From Capillidium heterosporum (Eukaryota; Entomophthoromycota; Entomophthoromycetes; Entomophthorales; Capillidiaceae): a stretch of DNA of 64,000 bases. Location: positions 744,001 through 808,000 of the forward strand of contig WBMQ01000011.1 of NCBI GenBank assembly GCA_016630905.1, written 5' to 3'. Below are positions 46,363 through 58,533 of this stretch, piece by piece. The notes below the pieces were generated by a model, which did not search any database, was not told where the DNA came from, and saw only the letters and a list, made by a program, of their open reading frames with translations. How positions within the stretch are numbered: the first letter of the stretch is position 1; every line of letters starts with the position of its first letter. Position numbers and translations under genes: made by a program.

Positions 46363-47114
46363 CTTGATAGGTATCATGGAAGCATCTCTTAAACCTATAT
46401 TTTTCACTAAGATGATAAAAACTTACACTAAGTTTTCTCGCTATAGGTGGGCAAAACTTCACCTTTAGTACCTCAAGTTATTTACCATCAAATTATATTT
46501 AAAATTATATTGCTATCAAAGGCTATGAGCTACAGCTTTAAAGTTTGTATAATAAACTTTTAAATACATCAGTACTGAATTTTTATGTCATTTGAGTTTA
46601 AAAGGTAGAAGTAAGCTATATATTTGTTTATAGTAGTACTTTTATATTTAGGTTCCTGATAAACTCATCCTTCGTCTACTGTGGCAATGCACAACCATCA
46701 AGATCAAAAATATACTGTGCAGGGTGGAATAGTTTCTCTTTGCAATGTGATAAGTTAACTGCTTTAATTAAACTTGTATCACCTCATAATTATATATAAA
46801 ATCTATCAGGAATTGAACTGAGTCTACCCTCATTTACCAATCTGTTTGGGATTGAAATCAAAAGTATATGGAATCCAACTTGATCGATTAAACAGCTAGC
46901 TATAGGAGGTACAGGTGTTTCAATATGTTGAGAAGTATTTGACTGATAAAAGATGGATAGGTCAAAATAAAAGCAAAAGTAAAGTTCCATCAAAATATAT
47001 TATATAATTTCCCTAACTTTGATAACTTAAAAAGCTAATAAATAGCCTGATATTCAAAATGTATCGTTTAATAAGATGGTTTAAAAGAATTTCTAGTATT
47101 TTAAATCTTATAGT
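46363..47114. other. AT-rich spacer
   Basis: Nothing recognised; probably includes the 3' region of the UDP-glycosyltransferase gene. Confidence 0.4.
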
Positions 47115-48774
47115 TTATTGACTTTTAACTTTATCATATCCATTCCCAATCGAACTATGAAGTTTTCTAACTGATATGAAGACTATCCAACTTATCAAGC
47201 CTAACAAAGCTACGGAAACTACAAGTCTAAATTGTTAGCAATTATAGGATTCATTGTCGTAGATACTGGTACCAGATATCTAACTTCACAAGGTAGCTCA
47301 TCATTCTCTCCTAAACTTCCTTCCAGATTCCTACATGATTTAGCAAGCCTTATATAGTCCAGAATGATGTCCTTGGCTCGGAACTTGTTCTTGAAGTTAG
47401 CCAACGCAACCTGCTTGAACTTTTGTAGGTGGTAGTGCACAGAACCATTTGGATCTCGAATCAAACCCTCGATGGCTTTCAAGAAATGGTGTGGGTTGGT
47501 AGCGTACCTGTCGACATACCTGGTAATCCCCATATTCTCCAACTTTCTAGCATTCCTAGGTTGATCTCCGGTGATGGGATAAGCGATCAATGGGGTGCCA
47601 GAAGCGATAGCTTCAAAGGTAGATTCCAAACCGGCATGTGTGATGAATAGCTTCGTGTTAGGGCGATTTAGAATAGCAGCTTGGGGTGCCTAGTTTAAGA
47701 ACCTTAGGTTGGGTACTTTATTTTTGAAAATGAGATCGATATCTATGGTAGTGTTGTTTATAGTAACCTTGGATGGAAAATCTGAAAGAACTGTTTTTCC
47801 AATAGCCCAGATAACACTATCAATAACGTTGCGCTCTAAAGCTAGGCTAATGCCTCTCAGTATGTTTACTAAGTCAAAGTCAGTGAGTTTAACTACTGTT
47901 CCAAAAGCTACGTAAAGGGTCCTCTTATATTCGTCCAAAAACTACGAAAGTTGGGAGTTCAAAGGCAGGTAACTATCCGATAGTACTGGACCAACAAGAT
48001 GGACATTGGGTGAAATGAAGTTAGCTGTCTCAAAACCAATGAACGTGTTGGCAATCCCTAAACTTTTACTGAAGTCTCCTAACGGCGAATACTGTTGCGG
48101 AACGCCGTACTTCTTTCGCAAGTTATTGATATTAGTGTACAACGGTCTAAAGTAGTAGGTCATACGTAAAGGCTCGTAAATCTTGTCCTTTAATCGAACC
48201 AAGAATCCCAATTCTTTAGTCGTCGCTGGTCCATAATCCAAGGAGTTGGTTATGAAGAGTGCCTCAGTTATAGTGTATCCATCTATAGTCTGGAAATTGG
48301 AGATCAAGGGGATCCCTTGCTGGCTTGCAACATCCCTACAGGCAGCCGAAAAAAATCACATATGAGAACGTCTGGCTGTACTTCTTTTACAACTTGAGTC
48401 AGCGATGGAAAGGTGGTGGCGTAAAATTTAGCAAATGCAACATCAAAGGTTTCGCTTAAAGCTGATAAAAAATCGACATGGATTGGATTGGAGATGGCTT
48501 GAAAATATCGGACAAACGCACTCAGTTCTATATTGGTAGGTCCTAGGTCATAGTAGGTAAAATTATACCCTTTAACGAATCCTCTATTATCGAAAGGAGC
48601 GGCATAGCTTACTAAATGCCCCTCAGCTTGAAGAATTTTATCGATTTCGAAGGCTGCTTTTACATGGGATTTGCCTCCGACTCCAGAGTTGATCATTATC
48701 TTGAAACTTGTATTGGATGTGATACATTGGACTGATACCAGTAAAGTTAAACTGAAAAGATTAAGAAGCTTCAT
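47115..48774 (-). pseudogene. UDP-glycosyltransferase (GT1), ER type with C-terminal membrane anchor, multiply disrupted
   Basis: Family-1 UDP-sugar glycosyltransferase resembling animal UGTs. Signal peptide MKLLNLFSLTLLVSVQC, acceptor-binding half (GVGGKSHVKAAFEIDKILQAEGH), then donor half TLYVAFGTVVKLT, APQAAILNRPNTKLFITHAGLESTFEAIASGTPLIAYPITGDQPRNA (the UGT signature with the His and the DQ pair). A transmembrane helix VVSVALLGLISWIVFI with a short basic tail follows, giving ER membrane topology. Four disruptions are visible: a missing base at about 48308 (SKG/IPLISN), an in-frame TAG at 47942 before FLDEYKR, a second TAG at about 47690 where relatives have Trp before APQ, and a missing base at about 47222 just before the membrane helix. 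Reading across them gives about 550 residues, normal for the family. It may be a pseudogene or poor sequence. Confidence 0.82.
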
Positions 48775-50665
48775 CGTCGTTGAAATATGTAAGTAGACTT
48801 TGATTCAACCGATATCTTTATACTAGTCTAATTCCTTACTTCCCTATCGTATGTGTTCGAATTACTAATTCTAAAAAGGTTATATTGATTACGAACAAAT
48901 ACTGCTGACTAATTCAGAGTTGTCTTTATGATAACGTTTCGGAAGTAAGGCCATTGAAAGTACCTTATTAATCCAAATCGGAACGACTAGATAAAGTACT
49001 TGAATTTCAGATGGCCTCTTATATGTGGTTCCGATGCCGGTACGTCTTTAGTCGGTATTTTCAATGCCAAAACTTGCTGGATTAGGCTTTCAATCACTAG
49101 TGAATATCTTTGCTTTTGTGACAAGCTCTACGAACAGTAGCTTTGCTCAACCTTTAAGGCTAATGATAATAAACTATACAGTGAAGGTCTGTTATAAAAA
49201 TGGCTTATAAGAAATGAGTTGTAATCTAAATTGTAACAGATGCTTTATCAATATGTTTACCTTCTTTTGAGATATTGAAAGCCAGGATTCTTTCATAATG
49301 AAGCATAGTACACTTTATAAAAAACCATTACTGTACTAACTTTGTAGAATGGATATTTTCTAGACATTGGATTACCTATTATGGTAATAAGCTACCTATT
49401 GATTCAAGGCATTTGTACTTGGAATATAATAAGATATATACCGCTTATAGAAGAGTATGAAGATGGCTACAATAATTTCGATAAGGTATCACAAAAACTT
49501 TTATTGTATCGAATATGAGCTAAAATAGTTAAATATGTGCTTTCTAATTTTCTAAGATGGATATTGGTCACCTATCTTTGACAAACTTATTGTTGGAGCT
49601 ATCACCAAGCTTAATCACGATTTCTACATCAATAAAAAGCATAAGAAAGATATAGTGAATTCGATTTTATATTTAAAACTATTCAATAACTAGCTGTCGA
49701 TCCAATGAACATCGATATACACCCTTGGTTATGATGTTTTCAATGAGATACTAAACTAAAAAGTATCAAAGTGAACCTCCATAAAAACTCCAATTACATG
49801 AGTACCGTTAATATTAGAGAAATAAACCTCCAATATAGGAACTATATTCAATTTTAAAAGTTTAGCAGCAACTATAAAATCTAGTTTAGTACCACTCATA
49901 ATGTAAAATACTGGTGAATCTTTTTCACTTAGGAGATTGATAGTGTTGAGGATCTCTCAATGGCTTTCAAGATAAATTGATTCAGATAAGACGTTTGTAT
50001 CATTGACTTTTTATCTTTCAAAAGTAAATTGTATGGGAGACAGTTCTATATTTAAAATATATAAATGAGGTTTTCATCTATTGGCAAGAAGGTTGGTATT
50101 TTGACTTTCTCTAGTGTTGCTCTACTACTTTGCAGTTGATTTGACCACAATAATAAGGAAAGAGCTTGATAGTATATTAGTAGTTTGAATACATACCAGA
50201 AATTGCAATGACAGTCAAAGCTGATAACAGTTTTATAATTTATATACAAGGATGAGGTATATGTGAATATAGAATAGAAATTCTATTGGCAAATTATTGC
50301 TCTGTAATTATTCTACGTAGCAATAAAAATTGAATATATTGCTACGCAGTTTAATACTTATACACCCTACCCATAAATGCTAAATGTATGTTTCCAACTT
50401 CTCCACTTTTCTATTGCTTCTATTAATTTTATTGGATAGCTTAGTTGCATCTGACACCTAAAGCTAATCTATTCGCTTATAAAGCTCCGATTCTATTTTT
50501 TGGGAAGCCATTTGCTCTACAAACAAGTTTACGCAGAAAATTTAAAACCAACTTTAATTCGATTCCTTCAAATACTTTTTGAATGGATCAATAACCTCAC
50601 TTTCAGAGATAAGAAGTAGCACAATTATTTCAAAAGGAATCTAAGCTTATAAATTTACATAGGTA
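48775..50665. other. AT-rich spacer, 1.9 kb
   Basis: Divergent region between the glycosyltransferase and BRCA2. No supported gene; a few stretches around 49560-49640 have weakly gene-like codons without a recognisable domain. Confidence 0.4.
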
Positions 50666-53600
50666 ATGGAGCCAAAGTATGAAGAAGCGAGCAGTAGTGA
50701 AGATAATGAGGAAGGATACGACAAGAGCTTAGGATTAAGTTGGAAGGAAGCTGGAGAAGTCCTCAACAAGTTTGGTGGATTTGCTATGGCAAACACGAGA
50801 GGCTTTAATCAATTTAAACATGAAGAATTCGATATACCTCACTTGCAACCAGAGATTCAGTTTAAAGACCAGCAAAGAGTATTCGATTCACCTGTTTATA
50901 AATCGGGAAGTGACGGTACAACTCAAGTTTTCATGAGTAGTAGTGATGAAATTAATAAGTCACAGAGTAGTAATGAGTTGGCGAATTACACCACTGTAGA
51001 TTATATCGACAATTTCGAAAACGATAAAGTTGCAAAGTCTTCTTCATTGAGCGTAGCAGCTGATTATGTTAGAGTTTCTCCATTATCAACCTCGACCCCA
51101 ACCTCATCGAATTCCAATAAAAATGGTAGTGAAATTTCCAGTCCAAGACCAACAAAGAAATTTAAAAGTCCCGATTCAGCTTTAAAACAGTCAAAAGATC
51201 CAAATATGAATATATTACCAATCGAGAAAATTCAGCTAGGAACTAAGGATTCCAACCCCTGTTCGTTTGATGGTAATGTTAGCGACAACAGTCAGTATAA
51301 GTCAACCTGTGCTGAAGGTGAAGAATCTAGGCTTGGTTTAATAAAGGCGAAAGTTAATGGATTCGCCTTATTGACTTCAAATATTGATTGTAGTTCAAGC
51401 ATCCAGAGTAAAGAATCCCTTAAACTAGTAGATCAACCTACCCAAGCTTCGAGCATTCAGTCCATAAGTTCAATCAGCTCAATCCAAGTTGATTCTACGA
51501 TTGAAAGCAATCCAAAGGTTGACTTAGCTAAGATTGCCAACAAAGCGAAAAATAACAAGCTACCAAAGTACGATCGAATTAATAGACCATTTCAAAAGCA
51601 TGTTGTATTGAAGAAAAGGGCACCTACAGTCAATAACACCAGCATGGGTAACCTTAAAGTATTTGGTATCTATAATTTTTAACCTTTTATTTATACCTTT
51701 AGATATGAGTTTTTCTGAAAAAAGTATGAACATTTCCTTCCGAGCTGTTAATGAAATAGATTATTCCATAAAAGCAATGGTCGATAATATAGGTTGAAGT
51801 AAATTACCTCCACTACTTTACTGAATGTTTTTAGAATTGAGAAACAATCTGAGTAATAAAGCAGATACCGAAAAGATCCAAAACAATACGACCCTAACCA
51901 AGCTTTATGAATCCACTCAAAGATTACCTCAAAGTCACTCTATCGATGTACTACTATCCAAAGGCCTTGACAAGAAACTCATCGACTTAAACTTCAAATC
52001 GGCTGAAAAATTCACCTTCTTTAACGACCCAGGAGAGGAATGGGGCGTACGAGAAGCCATTGATGCCATCGCCAAACTTAAGCATCCAAACTTACATGCT
52101 TCCGAGCTTGAGCCTTGGGTCACCAATCATTACAAACATATTGTATGGAAATGGGCAGGCCTCTTACGTAGTTATCCTGACCAATATATATCCCTTTTCA
52201 GCAAAGAGCGAGTATTGTCGGAATTACGGTATCGTCTCATCCATGAACGACACTTCAACTTTCAATCCATCGTTAGCCGAATTGTCGAACATACGAACAG
52301 CTCATGGCGGTACTTTATCGGAGTTATCAGTTCCATTCCCAACTTCGATGATGTGGATGATGAAGATGAGTTCCTAGTTGAAGTGACTGACGGGTGGTAC
52401 CCAATCCGCTGTAAACTTGATCAGATTTTAGTCGATGCTGTTAAAAATGGTAAGCTTAAAATAGGTCAAAAAATCGCTATATGTGGCTCAAAGGTAACAG
52501 CCATTCCTATTGTATGCTAAATGTATCCGTGTAGCTCGACTCTCCAGGACCAATGCCGGTTCTAGAAGGCTACGAACTGGCTACCCTACATATCAGTTCA
52601 AATGGGTGTCGGTTAGCTAGCTTCGATTCCCTACTCGGCTACCAAACCAAACGCTGCTTTCCAGTTCGAATTAAAAACGTACATCCAGATGGAGGACCAG
52701 GTGCCGCTAATAAATGTTGTTGTCTCGAGAAAATTTCCTTTGAAGGTCCTTTGTAGAAATACAGCGAGGGGCAGTAACAAAGTGATGCCATTTGAAGAGG
52801 CAGTTAGGTGCGGGCTTGACGAAGCTCAACGAGATGAGGATGTCGATGTAATTTAACTTGTAACTTTATATATTAATTTATTTTAGATTTCCCTGTTCTT
52901 CAAGCTATCGTTGATCGATGCAGATGGTTCTAAAGCCAGCGTCACAATTTGGAATGCTAAGCTCGATATGTACGAAGGTATCCATGAGACAGCCCATTAC
53001 CAGGTATTTAGCTATGTTATTGTTTACCTTATAAATAGTTTCTCAACCTGATCCCTTCCAAACCCGGTAGTTACTCCGATCCAAACGAAGGGACCCGTTT
53101 CACCTACACTAAGTTTTCTACATTCGTACGTAGAAACTCCAACCTGTTGGCCTCAATTTCCAGGATTAAATCGACAGAGCTTGTCACTTCAGATCGTTTC
53201 TTAGAGTTACCATTTGATAGCACGGTGTCATTGGCAGTGCTTTACTTGGGTAAGCTTAGCTAGATCTATAGGCTCTAATTGATTTAGGCAAAGGTCTGAA
53301 TGGGTACGTTTTCATCAACCAGAACAAGAAAGTGATTGTAGTCATGCCCCCTGACAATCGACTAAGCGAATTCGATAAATTAAAGGTAGCATATGAACTG
53401 TATTCAAGCTACTAATTTATTTATAAGTTACACGACCCTTTGATACTAGAAGATATAAAGCTAGGGATGTACCACTCAAAATTCAATATCCAGAGCTTAG
53501 AATTGACTTTTAATACCTTGGTGGATTCCAAGTTTTCAAGTATAGTCTATACCGAAGCTTTAGAAGAACTCAAAAGGTGGTACCGCCAGTAAGTTAAATT

Positions 53601-54346
53601 TATATCTACCTTTAATAATCGTTACTACGTTTTAGAAATCAGATGGAAATTGATCAGTTGGTCGAAGATACGGCCCGAGCTGTCGAATTCAACTTGGATC
53701 CCAGTGAACTTGACTCTTTCAGCGTTCAAGGTAGATTTACCGACTGGATTTGGGAGTCGGGTAAAGTCCAAGGTACATTTATTAGTGATAATTTCAACGC
53801 CCAGCCTCTCTGTCTACATATGGGCCCGTCGCGTTGGAGATCAGCTTTCGCATCCAGTTTCAGCCAGCGCTCTTTCCAACGATTTGTGACGAAACTTGAG
53901 CAAGGCCTGTTCATCAACCCCAAAGCCTTTGACACGGAAGCTAAGAACAACTATCTCACCAACCGAAAACTTTCCTCCGACACGAAGGATATATATAGCT
54001 ACCTAGTTCAGCTGCTACATTACATCCCCAAGTCAATCGTCCTACCAAACCCCGACTTTCTTAGGGATCAGATTGGCCACCAGATCAACATGCATGAGCA
54101 AGCCAACATCTTTAGCTATTTGAAAAAACAGGTACGGTTGATTACTTTCAAGGTAAGTGTTCAGATTTTTCTTGCCTAGAATTGTAAATAACTAATATTT
54201 TTAAATAGGTGCAACTCTTCCCCTTAACTCCCAACCTGTTCAAGCATAGAGTGGATCCGAAATGGTGGGTTGATTCCATCGAGATGGTACCAGGATCTTT
54301 GATGCCTCAAGTTTACTCGATTGCTTCTACTCAGAACGTCAGTTAA
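50666..54346 (+). CDS. BRCA2: BRCA2/Brh2 homologue: recombination mediator with helical domain and three OB folds, one +1 frame disruption
   Basis: Loads Rad51 on ssDNA in homologous recombination. Nine or so exons. Exon 1 (327 codons) is acidic and Ser-rich, with BRC-like candidates GFAMANTRGFNQF and GFALLTSNIDCSSSIQ (weak). The DNA-binding region starts with ELEPWVTNHYKHIVWKWAG and ERVLSELRYRLIHERHFN, matching the human helical domain. OB1: VEVTDGWYPIRCKLD, LKIGQKIAICGSK, a 41-nt intron at 52494-52534, then PVLEGYELATLHISSNG. OB1 continues as VVVSRKFPLKVL but only after losing one base near 52697 (GATGGAGGAcCAGGTG). OB2: FFKLSLIDADGSKASVTIW. OB3: STVSLAVLYL, GYVFINQNKKVIVVM, SKFNIQSLELTF. 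A phase-2 intron (53589-53634) joins RWYRQ to NQMEIDQLVED and about 215 further residues of unknown fold, ending TQNVS-TAA. The first intron is 51648-51702, the second 51793-51834. Confidence 0.93.
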
Positions 54347-54619
54347 GATGCTGATATATTCATCTATAATCTGCCTTGGTGTTTAGTTGCTGATTAAAGT
54401 ATTGTATTCTATTATTTGAAGCGTTTATACTTATATAGAAAGATATTTTGTATAGTAGTTTATCAATAGCTTTTAAAATGCCTTTAAAAAGCAAATGTAA
54501 ATTAAGTTTACAGCATATTTTAGCCTACCTTTATTGTGAAAATTATTCTAGCTATATATTCCATCAACTTAGCGATAAAAAATCAATTTCCTAAGCTGCT
54601 GATAGAACTAAAGCTTGAA
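54347..54619. other. Convergent 3' spacer BRCA2/Gemin2
   Basis: 273 bp between converging stop codons; AT-rich, no gene. Confidence 0.6.
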
Positions 54620-55594
54620 TTATATATCCAAATCCTTCTGACCAAAGTGTAAACTTACTATAGAGATAATGGTGTTGCAGCGCCGGATATGCTCTTTAAG
54701 TTCCGTCTCATCTAGCTGTTAGAAAATATATAAGTTTCGCTAATATAAAGAAAGTTACCTGGTTGTATTCCATTTCCCTTAAATGTAAAGCTTTCCTACA
54801 AAGCTCCCTAAGTACAAATAGATTGTTGGCATCGAGTAAGTCGTCTACTCGCAGCAACAAAACAAAAGCCCACTGGCCCTTTAAGTTGATGTTAGTAGGC
54901 TATTTACTATATAATAGTTTACCTGCTCTTGGGTTACCGGCCCAACCTGTAACAAACTTTTAATAGCTGCGTTGCACTGCTTCGGTGTTAAACTGGAGAT
55001 GAACTGCAAATTAGGTAGGTTCAGCCTACGTTCCTTGGTTTCTTTTTCGACAATTGTAAAGGGTATAACTCCGTCATTGGTTGGTACTTTATCGGTAAAG
55101 GACTTTAAGAATTGGTGGTAGCTCTCCTTGTAAAATTTGAACCTGGTTATCAAGTTGGTTTGCCAAGTTTTGTCAGGTAAATTGGTAGTTGAAAGTTGAG
55201 TGCTGGTATCTGGAGTTTTCTTTAGGAATTTGTTTAAATAGGCTGCAGATTAAATATTAGTGGTTGATAGCTTTTGAAAAAAGTACTGTTAATCTGTAGG
55301 TTGTCGGATTCAACTTTACGCTTCGCCGTTACGAATTTAGGGAGCTTGTTCGAGGCTTTTCTTTATAATGATGTATAAGCATTGTTAAAACCGAAAAAAG
55401 TACCTGACAGTCAACAGATATTCTAAACCATCTTGAGGTATGCCGCTGGGATCAGATAACTTTTTAGCAACTGGTAGAACTTGTTGACCTATCTTTTCTT
55501 CTTCCACTTCTATTTCTTCTTCAACATCCTCTTGAACTTCTTTAGTCGGCTTCTTGAGGGTTTTGTAGCCAGCGAGTAGGTCTTCAAAATTCAT
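54620..55594 (-). CDS. GEMIN2: Gemin2 / SIP1 / Brr1 (SMN-complex snRNP assembly factor)
   Basis: Gemin2 binds SMN and the Sm ring during spliceosomal snRNP assembly. About six exons join without a frame break. The start MNFEDLLAGYKTLKKP is followed by an acidic stretch (EDVEEEIEVEEE). DPSGIPQDGLEYLLTVR is the family's conserved GxPxxxxEYLxxVR motif. Then come TWQTNLITRFKFYKESYHQFLKSF, LPNLQFISSLTPKQCNAAIKSLL, GQWAFVLLLRVDDLLDANNLFVLRELCRKAL and IISIVSLHFGQKDLDI-TAA, matching in order the human WQ, LLSIVSRM, WLYALLACLEKPL and LVSRYFDQRDL segments. Introns of 43-63 nt include one at about 54878-54922. An organism with many short introns would need this factor. Lesion-free. Confidence 0.88.
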
Positions 55595-56034
55595 TTGGGA
55601 GCTTACGAAAGTAATTCAACTTTTCAATAGAATTGGTTGTAAAGTTAGTTTTGGAGATCTGGTCCAAATTCGATAAATTCTATGAATACAGTTTGTGATT
55701 TAATAAAGAACCTTTGGAGGCTAAAAATCTGGCACATGTATAAACCTTTGCTTATATTATATATAAAATATACTTTTAATGGGGTATATTAGTTTAACAT
55801 ATTATTGCTAAGCAAGAACACTCTTACATAGTAGGCACTTGAAGTTTGGAGTTAAAGCCTCCAGCCTTCAAACTCATCCATCAAAAAATTTGAAAGCTCC
55901 ACCAATCAGAGCCCCATACCTAAAAGTTTACCAGGGCAATCATAAAGTTCAACTCAAAACTTTTGAAGCTCTCCTCTTATTCTTTTAAGAAATTTTTTCA
56001 AACTTTAGTCACCGCTGAGTTAACAATATCAAAA
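55595..56034. other. Divergent promoter region Gemin2/RPS20
   Basis: AT-rich with a pyrimidine-rich stretch just before the RPS20 start (TCTCCTCTTATTC around 55970-55983), as is common upstream of ribosomal-protein genes. No gene. Confidence 0.5.
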
Positions 56035-56448
56035 ATGGCTTATGTTGCTAAAGGTAAACCCGGTCTCGAAGAGAAGTTGCAGGCTAAGGTCCACAAGATC
56101 CGTATCACCTTGACCTCCCGTAACGTCCAGTCCTTGGAAAAGGTCTGTGCCGACCTCATCCAGCGTGCCAAGGACAAGAAGCTCAAGGTCAAGGGCCCTG
56201 TCCGTCTCCCCACCAAGGTATTGAAGATCACCACCCGTAAGACCCCCAACGGTGAGGGTTCCAAGACCTGGGACAAATACGAGATGCGCATCCACAAGCG
56301 TCTCGTCGACTTGCACTCCCCCTCTGAGATCGTCAAGCAGATTGTAATTTTTACTTTTCAATGCATCTACTAATATGTTTTTAATTTTTAGACTTCCATC
56401 TCCATTGAACCCGGTGTAGAGGTCGAAGTAACCATTGCTGATGAATAA
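56035..56448 (+). CDS. RPS20: Cytosolic ribosomal protein uS10 (S20)
   Basis: Small-subunit head protein uS10, complete. [15 protein letters not shown] is followed by the conserved [69 protein letters not shown] and, after one intron (56344-56391), [21 protein letters not shown]. Length (about 121 residues) is normal. Codon use is very different from its neighbours, with strong preference for C-ending codons (GTC, CTC, ACC, AAG), which marks a highly expressed gene. The start is the first ATG after a pyrimidine-rich leader and matches family length. Confidence 0.98.
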
Positions 56449-58187
56449 ATTTATTCTTAAATGTTAATTTATCATTTTTAATTCTACTGCTCATTGATAT
56501 TTTGTATATTACGACCTCTTTCCTTTACGTTTTGGTATTTATTTTAATACAATTATTGGTATTTCAATAACAGATATGAAAACTTTACCTATTATAGTCG
56601 CCATTTAAATTACACAAGTATATATTTTGATTGAATAGTATAGTAACTTTTCAATAGGTTCCATCAGTTATAGCCTACCCTTTGGACTCGAAGGACCAGT
56701 TATAGAAAAGACAAGAAGTATTAAGTTTTAGGTTCAGCTTGAAGAATCATATAATAAACTAATTTTTAAACCTAGCAATCTCTGTTCAACTGAGACCTTT
56801 CAGGAAGATAAGATCAAAAGTTGGCAGCTAAAAGGCCAAGGTGTATAACTAATAGTCAAATGTTCGGTTCAAACCCTATTTACTCTCATTAGAGAAAACT
56901 TACAATCGAGAGTGGATACTTTCAAATATTCAGACTTGCTACGTTTGCTATACTCGATGAAATAGACTCAAAGTGTACGATATATTACTTTGATATGTCC
57001 AATTAGCAAGTTAGTCTTCGACTAGGAGCTGTTTTTTAACTATCGAGTTAATTTAGCTTTTTTACTCAAAGGCAGCTACCAAGATATACTATTCGTTATA
57101 TACTTTCCTATAAGATGTCTTTGAAGAAATAGTATAATTTTTTTGAAACAAGTCTAAATAACTTTGTTAAAAGTAATGGAGGCATATTTGTATTTTTCTA
57201 TGCCAAAGTTCAACTACTTGGATTTTAAATGTTGATACTATGGATACTATTGAGCCCATAATACAATTTTATATCAATGAGTCACTAAAATACATACGAA
57301 CTCTGATCGAACTACCCATATCAATCAATAGAATAAAGATAACTTTTTATTAAAAAGCTGTGCTATAAACGAAAGCCAGCCTCTGGGAGTATCTATAATC
57401 GAACAAAAATCTTGCTAAATGTATATAAGTTAACTACCTTCATTAAACTATTGTATCTTCATGAAACCCTTCAACTGCAGGTTTAAGTAGCTTACTGCTT
57501 GTCACCTATCTCAATAACATCCCAACTTCAACCCTTTGAATTTGCTTGATAACTTCGAAGAGGAATTAAGTTCAAATTGGCAGATAATTTGGATCAGGTA
57601 GCTTTGAGCAGGTTTAAAAAGTCTATTCAAACCTATACCTTAATCACAGTGTTAATGACAGAAACATGGTTATATCAAAAAGTTCTTTACTAATTATACA
57701 CTCGAGATTGAGCTATCCTACACTATATTTGTAGTTCTATAAAAATTATAGCTATTTTCTTAACAACGCTAATATAGAATCCTTTTAACAATTACTAATC
57801 TTTGGAAAAAGAACGCTAGATCCGCTTTCCCTACTTTAACTAGGCAAATATTTCTGTTTATATCAAAGTTATCAAGCTCAAAGGTATATTTATCATCGAT
57901 TTTACTACTTACTGAACCACCTGAGGCAAAACGTTAAAATTGAGCTAAAGTAATTGATTTGTACACCCATACTCGAATGTATTTTTAACTTGAATTAAAG
58001 CATATAAATGTTGCCTTTTAGATATAAATGAATGAAAACTGGGGAGCTACTTAACTATTCAGCCCAACTATCAATGTAGACTTCTTGGTATGTGCCTCAG
58101 CTACCCAACATCTTTAAAAAAATTATAATAAAACTATTTATTTCCAGGTTGAAGTTTGTAAAGAGGTATAGATTGGATCTGTCAAGC
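56449..58187. other. AT-rich spacer, 1.7 kb
   Basis: Nothing supported on either strand; only short frames with AT-driven composition. Confidence 0.45.
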
Positions 58188-58533
58188 TTATTTCTTTCCC
58201 GACTTCTTGATACCTCCACCAACTATATTTCATTTAAAAATACCAAGGGTAAGTAAGCACAAAATAATTAAAAAAGTTACGTAGTGGACCACCTTTAGCG
58301 GCCTTCTGCTGCATCTCCTTCAACTTGGCCTGTTCTTCCTTCTGCTTCTGCTTGAAAGCTTTGTCTTCCTATCAAAAAATAAAGAGGCGTAAATAAATAG
58401 AGTTAAACTAAAAGGCACCTCATCTTCTTCGACGGCTTTTTTCTTGGGGGCTTTCAAAGGTTTTAATTTTCCACCTATATTTTAAAGATTAATTGTGGAT
58501 ATAAATATACTCATTACCTTGTCTTCCACTCAT
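58188..58533 (-). CDS. TMA7: TMA7 (translation machinery-associated protein 7 / CCDC72)
   Basis: A 66-to-70-residue basic protein that associates with ribosomes. Four tiny exons: MSGRQ, GGKLKPLKAPKKKAVEEDE, EDKAFKQKQKEEQAKLKEMQQKAAKGGPL and GGGIKKSGKK-TAA. This reproduces yeast TMA7 end to end, including the invariant SRQGGK-KPLK start, a central charged helix and the GGGIKKSGKK tail. The exons are 16-90 nt and the introns 40-60 nt, so no single open frame reveals it. Start ATG at 58531-58533. No lesion. Confidence 0.95.

Noticed and set aside
53650..53889. An alternative frame in the last BRCA2 exon with beta-strand-like text
   Set aside because: The other frame is longer, has better codon third positions and joins in phase to both neighbouring exons.
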